11,834 nt of DNA from an uncultured Methanobrevibacter sp. (GCA_902782595.1 CACZNW010000108.1:1-11834); one strand, 5' to 3'. Shown: positions 1 through 7,696, counted from the first letter of the stretch. The notes: generated from the letters alone by a model not told the origin. Made by a program: numbers and translations.

Positions 1-2
1 TA

Positions 3-86
3 AACGAAAGAGGTTTTGACATAAAAGAAATAGCAGAAATTGCTAGGGTCAGTTTGGATTTTGTTGAAAAAACATTATCCAAATAA
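3..86 (+). CDS. C-terminal fragment of a gene entering from the left (possibly Rpn-type nuclease tail)
   Basis: The first 86 bases read in one frame to a TAA stop and give 27 residues. They contain a short helical, HTH-like stretch, GFDIKEIAEIARVSLDFVEK. This 'G-x-x-I-x-E-I-A-x-I-x-x-x-S' pattern resembles the C-terminal tails of Rpn-family recombination-promoting nuclease/putative transposase proteins, which end in a 'GFSIEEIAEITGLS' type motif. It could equally be another small helical tail. A T-run (TTTTTT) follows the stop and would fit an archaeal terminator. The catalytic part, if any, lies outside the window, so the family call is an inference from the tail only. Confidence 0.5.
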   Translation, partial: NERGFDIKEIAEIARVSLDFVEKTLSK

Positions 87-248
87 CTTTTTTCCTGTAA
101 ATTAATTCAAATTCCAAGATATCCCAATTGCACATAATAGCATCAGTAGAAAATGCCTTTCGAACATCTGATTGTCTATAATCAGCACCTCTACCATTTA
201 GATTCTCATCGTATATTCTCTAATCCCCGCCTGATATGTAACCTCACC

Positions 249-260
249 TTTTTATATACA
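249..260 (+). promoter_or_regulatory. TATA box (box A) for the peptidase gene
   Basis: TTTATATA at 251-258 is a full match to the methanogen box A consensus. It puts transcription start near 278-283 and leaves a leader of about 30 nt before the ATG at 309. A second AT-rich box (GGATTTAAATAG, 277-288) would give a nearly leaderless transcript, so the exact start is open. No clear Shine-Dalgarno site precedes the start codon. Confidence 0.55.
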
Positions 261-308
261 GTCAGAGAGAAATTAGGATTTAAATAGTATGATAAAATAA
301 TAGTATTA

Positions 309-1931
309 ATGATGAAAAAATTAGGGTTTATTTTTATTTTAATCGTTTTTTTATTTTTAGCAATCGCTGCGGTATCGGCAAACGACAATAACACAACAGA
401 CATTATTGAGCAGAATGATTCAAACGAGCTGAAAATAACTGACACTACCGACATTGAAGAGAATAATAATTTAAGTTCAACTGAAACCCGTGAAATAATT
501 TCCAGTGATGATAAAAACACACCAAAAAAAGCCAACCTTAAAATAACAAAAAACACAGCCACCGTTAAAAAGGGAAGTACATATTACATGTACCTTACCG
601 ATATGAACGGCAGAGGAATAGCAAACAAGCAGCTGACAATAGAAGTCAACGGCAAGGACTATTATAAAACTACAGGAGCAGACGGTAAATTCGGAATTAA
701 AATCGAATTGAACCAGAATTCGGCAACACTCCACATCAAATTCAGGGGAGATGATGGGTATAATGAATTCAAACAGACCGTGAAAGTTTTAATTCAGCAG
801 GTCACAGTAACAATCGGAAACGAAAAACTGCTTACAAACGGATATCTCAGAATATACCTAAAGGGACCTGCAGGTCTGATTTCATATAAAACCCTAACCG
901 TTACCGTTGGAGGCAAGGTTTTTGTGAAAAAAACCAATGCAGAGGGATTCATCGTGATAAAGCCCGAAGTAAAAGCCGGCACATATAACGTGGCTGTAAA
1001 GTATAACGGGATTGAAGTTTCCAAAAAAATCAAATGCATTAAGGGAGACGTTGTAAATCCCCTTAAAAAAGCCGTTCCAACAGTAAATGGCATTCCTGAC
1101 ATTGACATGATGCCTGCAAACTTTGTTATGTGCGACGGTGACGGAGAATACACGCTTACAAAATCCCAATACAGAGAAGTTCTAAAAAGGGACAGTTACT
1201 GTTTATTTTTATATAATAAACTGTCAAAATACACCTTCTTTAAAACAAAAGCATCCCCTAAAGTTTACCATATCCTCAAACGTGAAAAATGGAATGTAAT
1301 CGAACGGGTACTTAATACAAAACTCGTTAAAAAGAACAAATACAACTACTGGCCAAAAACAGTCACAGCATCACTTAAAGGCAAATCATATACATACCCG
1401 GAAGTCCGTGACATTCAAAATACAGGATATACCTGCGGACCAACATCGGCAAGCGTCTGCAGCCAGGCACTTAAAAAATACAGTTCGGAAAAATACTTCC
1501 AGACAAAAGGACATGTCACAAGCGGGATAAATGTTGAGGTGTTAAAGAAAGTCCTAAACAGAAATAACTTCAAGGCCAGTTATTTCTACTCAATTACAGG
1601 TGCAGTAAAACAGCTTAAAAAGGGAGGGGCTGCACTGATAGCTTTTCTTCCAAATCATTACGTGTCCGTTATAGATGTAAGTAAGGACGGTACAAAAATA
1701 CTTGTAAGCAACTCATACGGAAGTTATGATGTGGGGTGTAAAAATGTTCCAACAAACTGGGTGAGCATTAAATACTTCAAGTCCAAATTCGCAGGAGTCG
1801 GACTTCTCGTCAAGCTGAATTATAAACTGTCAAAAAACGTTAAAAAACAAGTCGGCAATTACTATAACAGCATGAGTACTGACTGGGTTAGGCAAAATGT
1901 AAATGAAAGAATCCCTGATATCGGCAAGTAA
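309..1931 (+). CDS. Secreted Ig-like protein with C39-like cysteine peptidase domain (putative pseudomurein-acting hydrolase)
   Basis: The 540-aa product begins with a signal peptide (residues 1-24, cleavage after AVSA) and an Asn/Asp/Glu/Thr-rich acidic linker (25-72). Two Ig-like beta domains follow at about 76-160 and 163-243. A conserved-looking helical segment at about 280-340 links them to a papain-like/C39-like domain at about 352-505. The nucleophile region is TGYTCGPTSASVC (Cys376). The His is in PNHYVSV (His450), and a polar third residue is available at Asn468 (VSNSYG). Known relatives are archaeal cysteine peptidases such as the pseudomurein endoisopeptidases (family C71, Cys-His-Asp), which cut the peptide bridges of the methanogen wall. 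Action on the organism's own wall or on that of neighbours is inferred. Two adjacent ATGs (309, 312) are both possible starts. The gene converges on the methyltransferase gene with 17 bp between stops. Confidence 0.85.
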   Translation: MMKKLGFIFILIVFLFLAIAAVSANDNNTTDIIEQNDSNELKITDTTDIEENNNLSSTETREIISSDDKNTPKKANLKITKNTATVKKGSTYYMYLTDMNGRGIANKQLTIEVNGKDYYKTTGADGKFGIKIELNQNSATLHIKFRGDDGYNEFKQTVKVLIQQVTVTIGNEKLLTNGYLRIYLKGPAGLISYKTLTVTVGGKVFVKKTNAEGFIVIKPEVKAGTYNVAVKYNGIEVSKKIKCIKGDVVNPLKKAVPTVNGIPDIDMMPANFVMCDGDGEYTLTKSQYREVLKRDSYCLFLYNKLSKYTFFKTKASPKVYHILKREKWNVIERVLNTKLVKKNKYNYWPKTVTASLKGKSYTYPEVRDIQNTGYTCGPTSASVCSQALKKYSSEKYFQTKGHVTSGINVEVLKKVLNRNNFKASYFYSITGAVKQLKKGGAALIAFLPNHYVSVIDVSKDGTKILVSNSYGSYDVGCKNVPTNWVSIKYFKSKFAGVGLLVKLNYKLSKNVKKQVGNYYNSMSTDWVRQNVNERIPDIGK

Positions 1932-1947
1932 TATTATAAGCAGACAG

Positions 1948-1957
1948 TTTATTTTTT
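1948..1957 (+). terminator. T-tract after the peptidase gene
   Basis: TTTATTTTTT lies 16 nt past the stop codon, with no GC hairpin in front, as is usual for archaeal U-tract termination. It overlaps the last codons of the convergent methyltransferase gene. Confidence 0.4.
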
Positions 1958-2512
1958 AACAAGGATGTTTACCCATTTCTCGTCAAGACGGTCTTTTCTT
2001 GCATCACAGGTAATCCACGTTTTTATAACTTCAAAATCTGAAAATGCTTCAGAAGCAGTTGTTTCGGTTAAATCATTAAAGTAGCGTCCATTGCGTTCAC
2101 CTTCAAAATCACCATATTTAAAAGAAGCATATAAAACTCCGTTTTCCTTTAAGGAGTTTTTTAACTTAGTTAAAACAATTCCAAGTTCATTACTCGGAAC
2201 ATGCAGAAGCGATGCCGATGCCCATATTCCATCGAATAGCTGAGTGAAACTGATTTCCTGAAACTGCAAATGAATTACATCCTGACCGGCATATTCGCTT
2301 GCCAGTTTACACATTTCCATCGATCCGTCGATTGAAGTTACTTCATATCCCAATGATTTAAACATTAACGTGTCTCTTCCAGAACCGCAGCCCGCATCTA
2401 GAATATGGGAGTTTTCAGGAATCTGTGATAGGAATTCCCTATAATGGGGACTCATATCGGCATTAACAGTTCCGTCAAAAAATTCCCTTGCATTTAAATC
2501 ATAGTAATTCAT
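1949..2512 (-). CDS. Class I SAM-dependent methyltransferase
   Basis: The 187-aa protein has the Rossmann-fold methyltransferase signature. Motif I is LDAGCGSGR (residues 38-46), the acidic residue ending strand 2 is Asp62 in TSIDGS, the motif IV region is DGIWASASLLHVP (94-106), and LKENGVLYASFK (121-132) is the usual strand-5 segment. It matches the general Methyltransf_25/11 (UbiE- or TehB-like) type. There is no NPPY/DPPY motif and no target-recognition domain, so a DNA adenine or cytosine methyltransferase is unlikely; a small molecule, RNA or protein substrate is more likely. Its ATG overlaps the helicase stop by 4 bp (ATGA), so the two are almost certainly co-transcribed and translationally coupled. 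A purine-rich AAAGGGGTGG precedes the start, inside the helicase's last codons. The substrate cannot be told from sequence. Confidence 0.88.
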   Translation of the reverse strand: MNYYDLNAREFFDGTVNADMSPHYREFLSQIPENSHILDAGCGSGRDTLMFKSLGYEVTSIDGSMEMCKLASEYAGQDVIHLQFQEISFTQLFDGIWASASLLHVPSNELGIVLTKLKNSLKENGVLYASFKYGDFEGERNGRYFNDLTETTASEAFSDFEVIKTWITCDARKDRLDEKWVNILVKK

Positions 2513-4914
2513 GTTTTTCCACCCCTTTTTTCAAATCTGTCCTTATAATAGCTTATTGTTTTATATTCAATTATATCTTTGAAATGGTTTTTAAAAGTTT
2601 CCAGATGGATGAACTCTTCAAGATCAGGATTTAACGCAACAGGATAGTTTTTTCTATCCGTGAAGAACTGTCCTGCTGATTTTTTAAGAAAATGAATTGG
2701 ATTTGATTTTGCAAGGGACAGATATTCCTTTTTACCCCATGAAAGATAATTTTTAGTTTTTTTATGCCGAATCATGTCCACACCATTGGATTTGTTAGCG
2801 TAAAACTGCCTGAAACTCATGTAAACATCATCATCAGTTATTGCCATTTTAATATTTCCATTATTGTAAAATGCCTCAAATATCGGCATCTTATATGATT
2901 TTGTCATGGAGGTTCTTTCAAGAGTATTTAAAAACTCATGACCTAAATTGTTTAAAAACAGCTTTTCCTGAGGTACCAATTCATCATACTGATTTAAAAA
3001 TTCGATATAATCTCGGAACAGATTGAATTTAGATGCTTTTTTCATGGCGGACAATACACTGCTGTCCATATGAATGAACAATTCAACCCTTGTTGGGCGA
3101 TGACCGACAAGAGCCTTTACACGATCATATTCAAGTTTTATTCTGTCTTTAACCTTCAATTCATTTTTAGCCTGATATTTGAATAGGTCTATTAAATTAA
3201 AATCAAAATCAATATAACAATCTTCAGGATATTCAAAATCCAAAACGGAAGCTGTTAAAAGTGTTTTTGAATCATACTGCTTGCCGCTTAAGAGAAACGG
3301 GACCAGATTGGCCTTTTTATAGTTTCCAATGAAATCAAGAACGGTAAGGTATTTCTTATTCTCATCCTTTCTAAGGCCTCTTCCGAGCTGCTGCAGGAAT
3401 ATTGTCGGTGACTGTGTCGGTCTTAAAAACAGTACCGTGTCGATTGATGGAATGTCCAATCCCTCATTGAACATGTCAACAGTAAATAGAATCTTTAAAT
3501 CACCGTTTTTCAGTCTGCGAATTGCTTCACTTCTTTCAACGGCATATTCGCCCTGCTGGCCACTGTAAACTGATGCTGATGAGATATTATGTTCATTGAA
3601 ATACTCTGCCATGTATTCGGCGTGATTTCTAGAAGCGCAAAAGCCAATGGCCGAAAGAGGACTGTATTTTAAAAAATAATTGTATACAAGTTCAGCTCTT
3701 CTGTTAATCATAAGCTTTTCTTCTAGATCCTTTTCATCGTAAACTCCATTTCGAAGATTAACTGTTGAATAATCAACTGTACCATCATAGATTCCGTAAT
3801 ATCTGAATGGAACCAACCATCCCTTATTAATGGCTTCCTTTAAGCGGACTTCATAGACAGTATTATAATCGCACAGTGCAAAAACATCCCCGTTGTCCAT
3901 ACGTTCAGGCGTTGCAGTTAGGCCCAGAAGAAACTCGGGTTTGAAATAGTCAAGAATCCTTTTGTAATTAGCTGCAACCGCATGATGAAATTCATCAACA
4001 ACAATATAATCAAAATAATCCCTTTTAAAATAGTCCTCATTAAGATATCTGCTTTTACCGAGGCTTTGAACAAGTGCAAATACAATGTCTGAATCCGTGT
4101 CCTTGTGACGGTTGTAGAAAAATCCTATGGATTTGTTAGGGTGAATGTTTTTAAAGGTATCTGCAGCCTGTTTTATAATCTCCTGGCGGTGCGCTATGAA
4201 CAGTATTTTATCATATTCCCTTGAGTCGAATGCTGCAAGGTAAGTTTTACCAACACCTGTTGCAGCAACAACCAAACCCTTGTCAAAACCCTCTTCACGT
4301 GCACCGTCCAGTGAGTACAGAGCTTCAATTTGAGCACCCCGTGGTTCGAATCCGATATTTGTTGATGAAAATTCAATGATTTCACCCACTTTAGGCCTGA
4401 CCCATCCTTCGGAATACTTTCTTAAAACCTCATCGGTAATCTCAATGGCGTGATTTGTGAAAAGATTATTGAAATTATCATAGAAATGACTGAAATCCAC
4501 CTCATTCCCGGATCTTGTGAAATGATAATTCCACTCGATGGAATCCGTCAGGGCTCCTCTTGAAAGATTGGATGAACCAACATATATTTCACTGTCATCT
4601 TTGCTGTGAAATATATATGCTTTGGGGTGAAAACTCTTGTTTGGAACATTATAAAACCTCAAATCCAATTTATCGCCCAGTTGGCTTTTTAAAAGATAAA
4701 GTGCATGAGGCTGAGTAATATTTAAATAATTGCCTGTTAAAATTCTGATTTCAGCATCCGAATCCTTCAAATCATCAATAATTAACCTGACACCAGATTC
4801 CATTAAAAAAGAAACAATGACATCAATGCGATTGGCATCGGCAATACTTCGCTTAAGATTACTTAAAAAAATAGAGTTATCTCCAGTGAAAGCATTGATC
4901 TTATCCCGATTCAT
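2509..4914 (-). CDS. PLD-like nuclease / superfamily 2 helicase / DUF3427-type C-terminus fusion
   Basis: This 801-aa cytoplasmic protein has an N-terminal phospholipase-D-like domain (about 1-160) with one HxK motif, HPK (His96, Lys98), followed by VGSSNLS (Asn116). The usual Asp is not at canonical spacing. The helicase core follows: RGAQIEAL (192-199), Walker A ATGVGKT (218-224), Walker B/DEAH-type VVDEFHHA (DEFH 307-310), motif III TAT (333-335), motif V FNEGLDIP (482-489) and motif VI QQLGRGLR (508-515). The remaining 240 residues fit the C-terminal region (DUF3427) found in COG1061/COG3886-like helicases. Such proteins are predicted to cut and translocate nucleic acid, and several relatives lie in mobile or defence loci. 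A single HxK motif implies dimerisation if it is a nuclease. I chose the ATG at 4914; an in-frame GTG at 4923 would add three residues. The gene is followed by the overlapping methyltransferase gene. Confidence 0.87.
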   Translation of the reverse strand: MNRDKINAFTGDNSIFLSNLKRSIADANRIDVIVSFLMESGVRLIIDDLKDSDAEIRILTGNYLNITQPHALYLLKSQLGDKLDLRFYNVPNKSFHPKAYIFHSKDDSEIYVGSSNLSRGALTDSIEWNYHFTRSGNEVDFSHFYDNFNNLFTNHAIEITDEVLRKYSEGWVRPKVGEIIEFSSTNIGFEPRGAQIEALYSLDGAREEGFDKGLVVAATGVGKTYLAAFDSREYDKILFIAHRQEIIKQAADTFKNIHPNKSIGFFYNRHKDTDSDIVFALVQSLGKSRYLNEDYFKRDYFDYIVVDEFHHAVAANYKRILDYFKPEFLLGLTATPERMDNGDVFALCDYNTVYEVRLKEAINKGWLVPFRYYGIYDGTVDYSTVNLRNGVYDEKDLEEKLMINRRAELVYNYFLKYSPLSAIGFCASRNHAEYMAEYFNEHNISSASVYSGQQGEYAVERSEAIRRLKNGDLKILFTVDMFNEGLDIPSIDTVLFLRPTQSPTIFLQQLGRGLRKDENKKYLTVLDFIGNYKKANLVPFLLSGKQYDSKTLLTASVLDFEYPEDCYIDFDFNLIDLFKYQAKNELKVKDRIKLEYDRVKALVGHRPTRVELFIHMDSSVLSAMKKASKFNLFRDYIEFLNQYDELVPQEKLFLNNLGHEFLNTLERTSMTKSYKMPIFEAFYNNGNIKMAITDDDVYMSFRQFYANKSNGVDMIRHKKTKNYLSWGKKEYLSLAKSNPIHFLKKSAGQFFTDRKNYPVALNPDLEEFIHLETFKNHFKDIIEYKTISYYKDRFEKRGGKT

Positions 4915-4949
4915 TAATACCACTTGAATTAATAATATGTTTTAAATCT

Positions 4950-4962
4950 GATATAAATTTAT
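4950..4962. promoter_or_regulatory. Symmetric TATA element between divergent helicase and SWIM genes
   Basis: GATATAAATTTAT contains the perfect 10-nt palindrome ATAAATTTAT (4953-4962). Read on the minus strand it gives TTTATATC, about 40 nt before the helicase ATG. Read on the plus strand it is a box-A-like ATATAAAT, about 50 nt before the SWIM ATG. One AT-rich element could therefore serve both directions. Placement relative to both starts is right for archaeal promoters, but which strand is used is not shown. Confidence 0.45.
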
Positions 4963-4993
4963 TTGAATGATATTACAAATTAATTAGTAAATA

Positions 4994-5000
4994 GAGGTGA
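4994..5000 (+). promoter_or_regulatory. Shine-Dalgarno site that sets the SWIM start
   Basis: GAGGTGA lies 5 nt before the ATG at 5006. Upstream in-frame GTG (4997) and ATG (5000) codons overlap this site, so they are unlikely to be used. Confidence 0.65.
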
Positions 5001-5005
5001 TGAAA

Positions 5006-5737
5006 ATGAAGGCATGGGAACTGATGTATGATGATGAAGATTTAAATGAGGGACATAAACTGGCCGGCAATGTCGAGATTGTTGAAAATGACGGTGTTGA
5101 AATTATCGCCAAAATCGAAACATGTACTGTTAAAACATATATTCAATACAACAGTCCGACCTATGCCTCATGCAGCTGCTGTAAAAAAACCTCCTGTAAA
5201 CATGAACCCGCTTTAATATACTATCTTGAGAACCATCCGGAATTATTTATGGATGAAATGAAACTGGAAGAAATTTTAAACATTGTGAGTGAAGAAAATC
5301 TTAAGGAATTTCAATTAAAAGAGCTGAAAACCCATGCTGAACTGAAAAGTAAATTTATGAAGGAATTTGAAACTAGAAGCATTGACAAAAAGCATTATGA
5401 AGATAAGCTGTCCAGGATATTGAACAGAGGAAAAGACAAATATTTCGATGACCACGGCATATATGATTTGGATTCCATGGCACCATATTTATATAGCTTT
5501 TTAATGGAAGATATTGACAAAATTCTAAGTGCAGGGGAGCATAACTTTGCATGTTGTCTGCTGTGCAGAATTGGAAAGGTACTTAATGATGAAATTGTAT
5601 CCACTGCAGATTCATGGTATGACCTGGCAGAACTGTTTATGGAAAAAGTTGATATCCTTTCAACCTCTATACACTTGGATGCTAATAGAATGAATAAATT
5701 ATATTCAAATACGGGGCATATTATTGCAGTTTTATAA
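5006..5737 (+). CDS. SWIM zinc-finger protein
   Basis: From the ATG at 5006 the product is 243 aa. Residues 56-66 read CSCCKKTSCKH, a CxC-x(n)-CxH SWIM-type zinc finger (Cys56, Cys58, Cys64, His66, with an extra Cys59), preceded by a short beta segment (VKTYIQYNSPTYAS) typical of SWIM domains. The rest (about 75-243) is mostly charged and helical, with Cys pairs at the end of one helix (CCLLCR), and I do not recognise a domain there. SWIM fingers bind DNA or protein and often occur in, or beside, SWI2/SNF2-type helicases. Here the gene diverges from a helicase-nuclease gene across a short shared promoter region, which suggests a partner or regulator role; that is inference. No signal peptide or membrane segment is visible. 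Confidence 0.82.
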   Translation: MKAWELMYDDEDLNEGHKLAGNVEIVENDGVEIIAKIETCTVKTYIQYNSPTYASCSCCKKTSCKHEPALIYYLENHPELFMDEMKLEEILNIVSEENLKEFQLKELKTHAELKSKFMKEFETRSIDKKHYEDKLSRILNRGKDKYFDDHGIYDLDSMAPYLYSFLMEDIDKILSAGEHNFACCLLCRIGKVLNDEIVSTADSWYDLAELFMEKVDILSTSIHLDANRMNKLYSNTGHIIAVL

Positions 5738-5924
5738 GCTTATTTGGTGTGGCCTAAACTCACACATCTATTCACAGTACCGCCGTGTTCTACTCTGATG
5801 AGTATAGAGCAGAATGATAGATTTCATATTTATTACATGTTAAAAAAATATGACTGCAATTATTATCTATTGATGTTTCACATCCAAAAGAGGTCTAACA
5901 TTCAACAGCTCTTAATTATTTTCC

Positions 5925-5955
5925 AAAAAAAATGAATTTAAAGTTTAAATTCATT
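5925..5955 (-). terminator. Palindromic hairpin plus T-run ending the 308-aa gene
   Basis: On the minus strand the stop codon runs straight into a perfect inverted repeat (5931-5955, 12-nt arms AATGAATTTAAA / TTTAAATTCATT around one base) followed by eight T residues (complement of the A-run 5925-5932). The same palindrome stands 1100 bp away after the duplicated copy. Confidence 0.7.
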
Positions 5956-6880
5956 AAAAACCACTGTACTGATATAATTTACCCCTTGATACAATCATAA
6001 GAACAGATGAATCCTTCTTCATGCCTTTTGTGATTTTAAATGAAGATGTTTTTGAAACATGATACTTTTTATTGGCCGATGTGATAACAACCTTGTGTTT
6101 ACCTACTTTAAGGGCGTTTGTTGCAAATGCACAATACCCCCTGAGTTTTGTATGTTTAATCTTTGCGGTGGTGAGATAGATTGTCTTATACTTCTTGCCT
6201 GTGAATATTTTTATTTTCAGTTTAATTTTATTAACCGGCTTTTTATTCTTTTTTACGAAAATCTCCAGTGTTCCCTTACTTTTTTTAACCTTTACTGACA
6301 GTTTGGTTTTAACAACCACCTTTGCTGTGAGTGTGGAGCCTTCAGCAATGTCGTAATCATCCCCCCATGAGGAGGTATAATCAGCGAATGAATCCAATGC
6401 GATATTATATATTCCAGGCCCCAGGGGAACACCTGCCCATGTAAATACTCCGATTCCATTTGAATCTGTTTTTACAGTTTTATACCATTCCCAGTTAAAA
6501 TCATCCTTAACCGGTTTGACAGAGGATTTATATATAAGAACATCGAATTCAGTTTTTACACCTTTACCTGTTTCCGGGTCAGTTACTTTAATATATACTT
6601 TCTTATCCTTTGTGGTTTTACCTGTCTGTTTGAAAATATCTGCCTTTACGGTATTTGTTTCATCAAAAGACTGAAGCTCATCAATGAAAGAATCTATAAA
6701 ATCCTCTTCTTCATCATTTTCAAGAATATCCGGCGTTTCTTCAATACTTTTTTCAGCAGGATGTCCGTCGCTTTCACCTGTAACGTCGGTTTCATTAACA
6801 TCCTCTGCACTTACAGCGGCAATGGAGAGGAAAATGCAAACAACGATCAGAACAACAAATACATTTCTTTTGAATTTCAT
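5954..6880 (-). CDS. Secreted Ig-like (adhesin-like) protein, intact copy of a tandem pair
   Basis: The 308-aa product has a signal peptide (residues 1-25, basic MKFKRN start, cleavage after AVSA) and a strongly acidic linker (26-75, rich in Asp and Glu). An Ig-like/carboxypeptidase-regulatory-like beta domain (about 79-193) contains the 'TDSNGIGVFTW' turn. A Lys-rich C-terminal domain (195-284) leads to a short tail ending in QYSGF. There is no membrane anchor or LPXTG-like motif, so it is either released or held on the wall by the basic domain. Proteins of this style are abundant in Methanobrevibacter surface repertoires and are thought to mediate attachment; the ligand is unknown. A Shine-Dalgarno site (AAAGGGA) and a TATA box precede the start. 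The C-terminal 90 residues have a near-identical partner in the pseudogene next door. Confidence 0.82.
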   Translation of the reverse strand: MKFKRNVFVVLIVVCIFLSIAAVSAEDVNETDVTGESDGHPAEKSIEETPDILENDEEEDFIDSFIDELQSFDETNTVKADIFKQTGKTTKDKKVYIKVTDPETGKGVKTEFDVLIYKSSVKPVKDDFNWEWYKTVKTDSNGIGVFTWAGVPLGPGIYNIALDSFADYTSSWGDDYDIAEGSTLTAKVVVKTKLSVKVKKSKGTLEIFVKKNKKPVNKIKLKIKIFTGKKYKTIYLTTAKIKHTKLRGYCAFATNALKVGKHKVVITSANKKYHVSKTSSFKITKGMKKDSSVLMIVSRGKLYQYSGF

Positions 6881-6885
6881 TCAAA

Positions 6886-6893
6886 TCCCTTTT
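6886..6893 (-). promoter_or_regulatory. Shine-Dalgarno site of the 308-aa gene
   Basis: AAAAGGGA on the minus strand lies 5 nt before the ATG at 6880. The homologous position in the pseudogene lacks it. Confidence 0.5.
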
Positions 6894-6925
6894 CATATGC
6901 AACTGGTTAAAGTTTTATCGGAACA

Positions 6926-6939
6926 CATATTTAAATATG
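6926..6939 (-). promoter_or_regulatory. Palindromic TATA box of the 308-aa gene
   Basis: CATATTTAAATATG is a perfect 14-nt palindrome centred 52 nt before the ATG. Start of transcription would be near 6906. Just downstream, CCGATAAAACTTTAACCAG is shared with small changes by the pseudogene leader (CGGATAAAACATTAAACAG), so the duplication included the promoter. Confidence 0.5.
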
Positions 6940-7020
6940 GTGATTTTTCTTTAAAGACATACCTTAAAAAACAGTATTTTCCACAGCCGGCCCGAACCGT
7001 GCCTTTATGGATAAAAAAAA

Positions 7021-7055
7021 TAAAAAAAAGAATGAATTTAAAGTTTAAATTCATT
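7021..7055 (-). terminator. Second copy of the palindromic terminator hairpin
   Basis: The 25-nt palindrome at 7031-7055 is identical to that at 5931-5955. On the minus strand it follows the pseudogene stop (TAA at 7056-7054) and is succeeded by two T-rich runs. Confidence 0.65.
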
Positions 7056-7689
7056 AAAAACCACTATATTTATGTAATTTTCCATTGGATAGGGTCCAAA
7101 GAAGAGACTTACGCTCTTTCATGTCCTTAGCGACTTTAAGTGAAGTTGTTTTTGAAACTGAATATTTCTTATTGGCAGAGGTTACGACAACCTTGTGCTT
7201 ACCGATTTTAAGGTCGTTTGTTACAAATCCGCAGAACCCATTATATTTGGTGTTTTTAAACTTTGCGGTGATGAGATAGATTGTCTTATACTTCTTGCCT
7301 GTGAATACTTTTACTTTCAGTTTGAGTTTATTGATCAGTTTTTTGTTCTTTTTGAGGAAAAACTGCAGTCCCCCTCGGTTTTTTTAACTTTTATTGACAG
7401 TTTAATCGGTTTTTTAGCTGTGGCTTTATCTGTACTTACAGTGCCTGTAGTTGCCGCAGTCGAATTTCCGTCATCTGACACTGCCAGAGTCTGCTTTTCA
7501 CTTGCCTGTTTGACATTGGTGTTTTCATCCACCTCCAAATTTTCCACATCGACATGTTCAAGTACCTGTGCGTCGCTGTCGGCTACAACTGAAGTCTGGT
7601 TAACATCGCCTGCACTTACACTGGCGATGCAGAAGATAACCGAAACCGCTAGCATAACAATAAATATGTTTCTTTTTAAATTCTTTTAA
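7054..7689 (-). pseudogene. Decayed paralogue of the 308-aa secreted protein
   Basis: The minus strand encodes in two frames a shorter relative of the neighbouring gene. The first frame (7689 to about 7370) gives a signal peptide (KNLKRNIFIVMLAVSV..., ending in SVSAGD), a short acidic linker and the start of the Lys-rich domain (KLSIKVKKTEG). The second frame (about 7372 to 7057) continues with LQFFLKKNKK...FTGKKYKT and ends in HKYSGF before TAA at 7056-7054. Three lesions are visible. The start ATG of the paralogue aligns with AAG. The Shine-Dalgarno sequence is absent. One base is missing in the G-run/A-run around 7365-7372, where the paralogue has 11 bases and this copy 10. The Ig-like middle domain is also absent. 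A start at the internal ATG (7655) would cut the signal peptide's basic end. Sequencing error could explain the frameshift alone, but not all three lesions. Confidence 0.8.
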
Positions 7690-7696
7690 AATTATC

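Noticed and set aside
1949..4914. Reading helicase plus methyltransferase as a type I or III restriction-modification system
   Set aside because: There is no specificity subunit, and the methyltransferase lacks DNA-methylase catalytic motifs and a target-recognition domain.
5744..5935. 63-codon plus-strand frame after the SWIM gene
   Set aside because: No ribosome-binding site, no protein-like composition, and it runs into the terminator hairpin of the opposite gene. A small inverted repeat (TACTC / GAGTA, 5791-5804) lies here but no T-run follows.
5931..7055. The two identical palindromes as CRISPR repeats or IS ends
   Set aside because: Only two copies, 1100 bp apart in the same orientation, each directly after a paralogous gene's stop codon; duplication of a terminator explains them.
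7195..7689. 164-codon plus-strand frame across the pseudogene
   Set aside because: It is the antisense shadow of the decayed secreted-protein gene, whose homology to the intact copy is clear on the minus strand.
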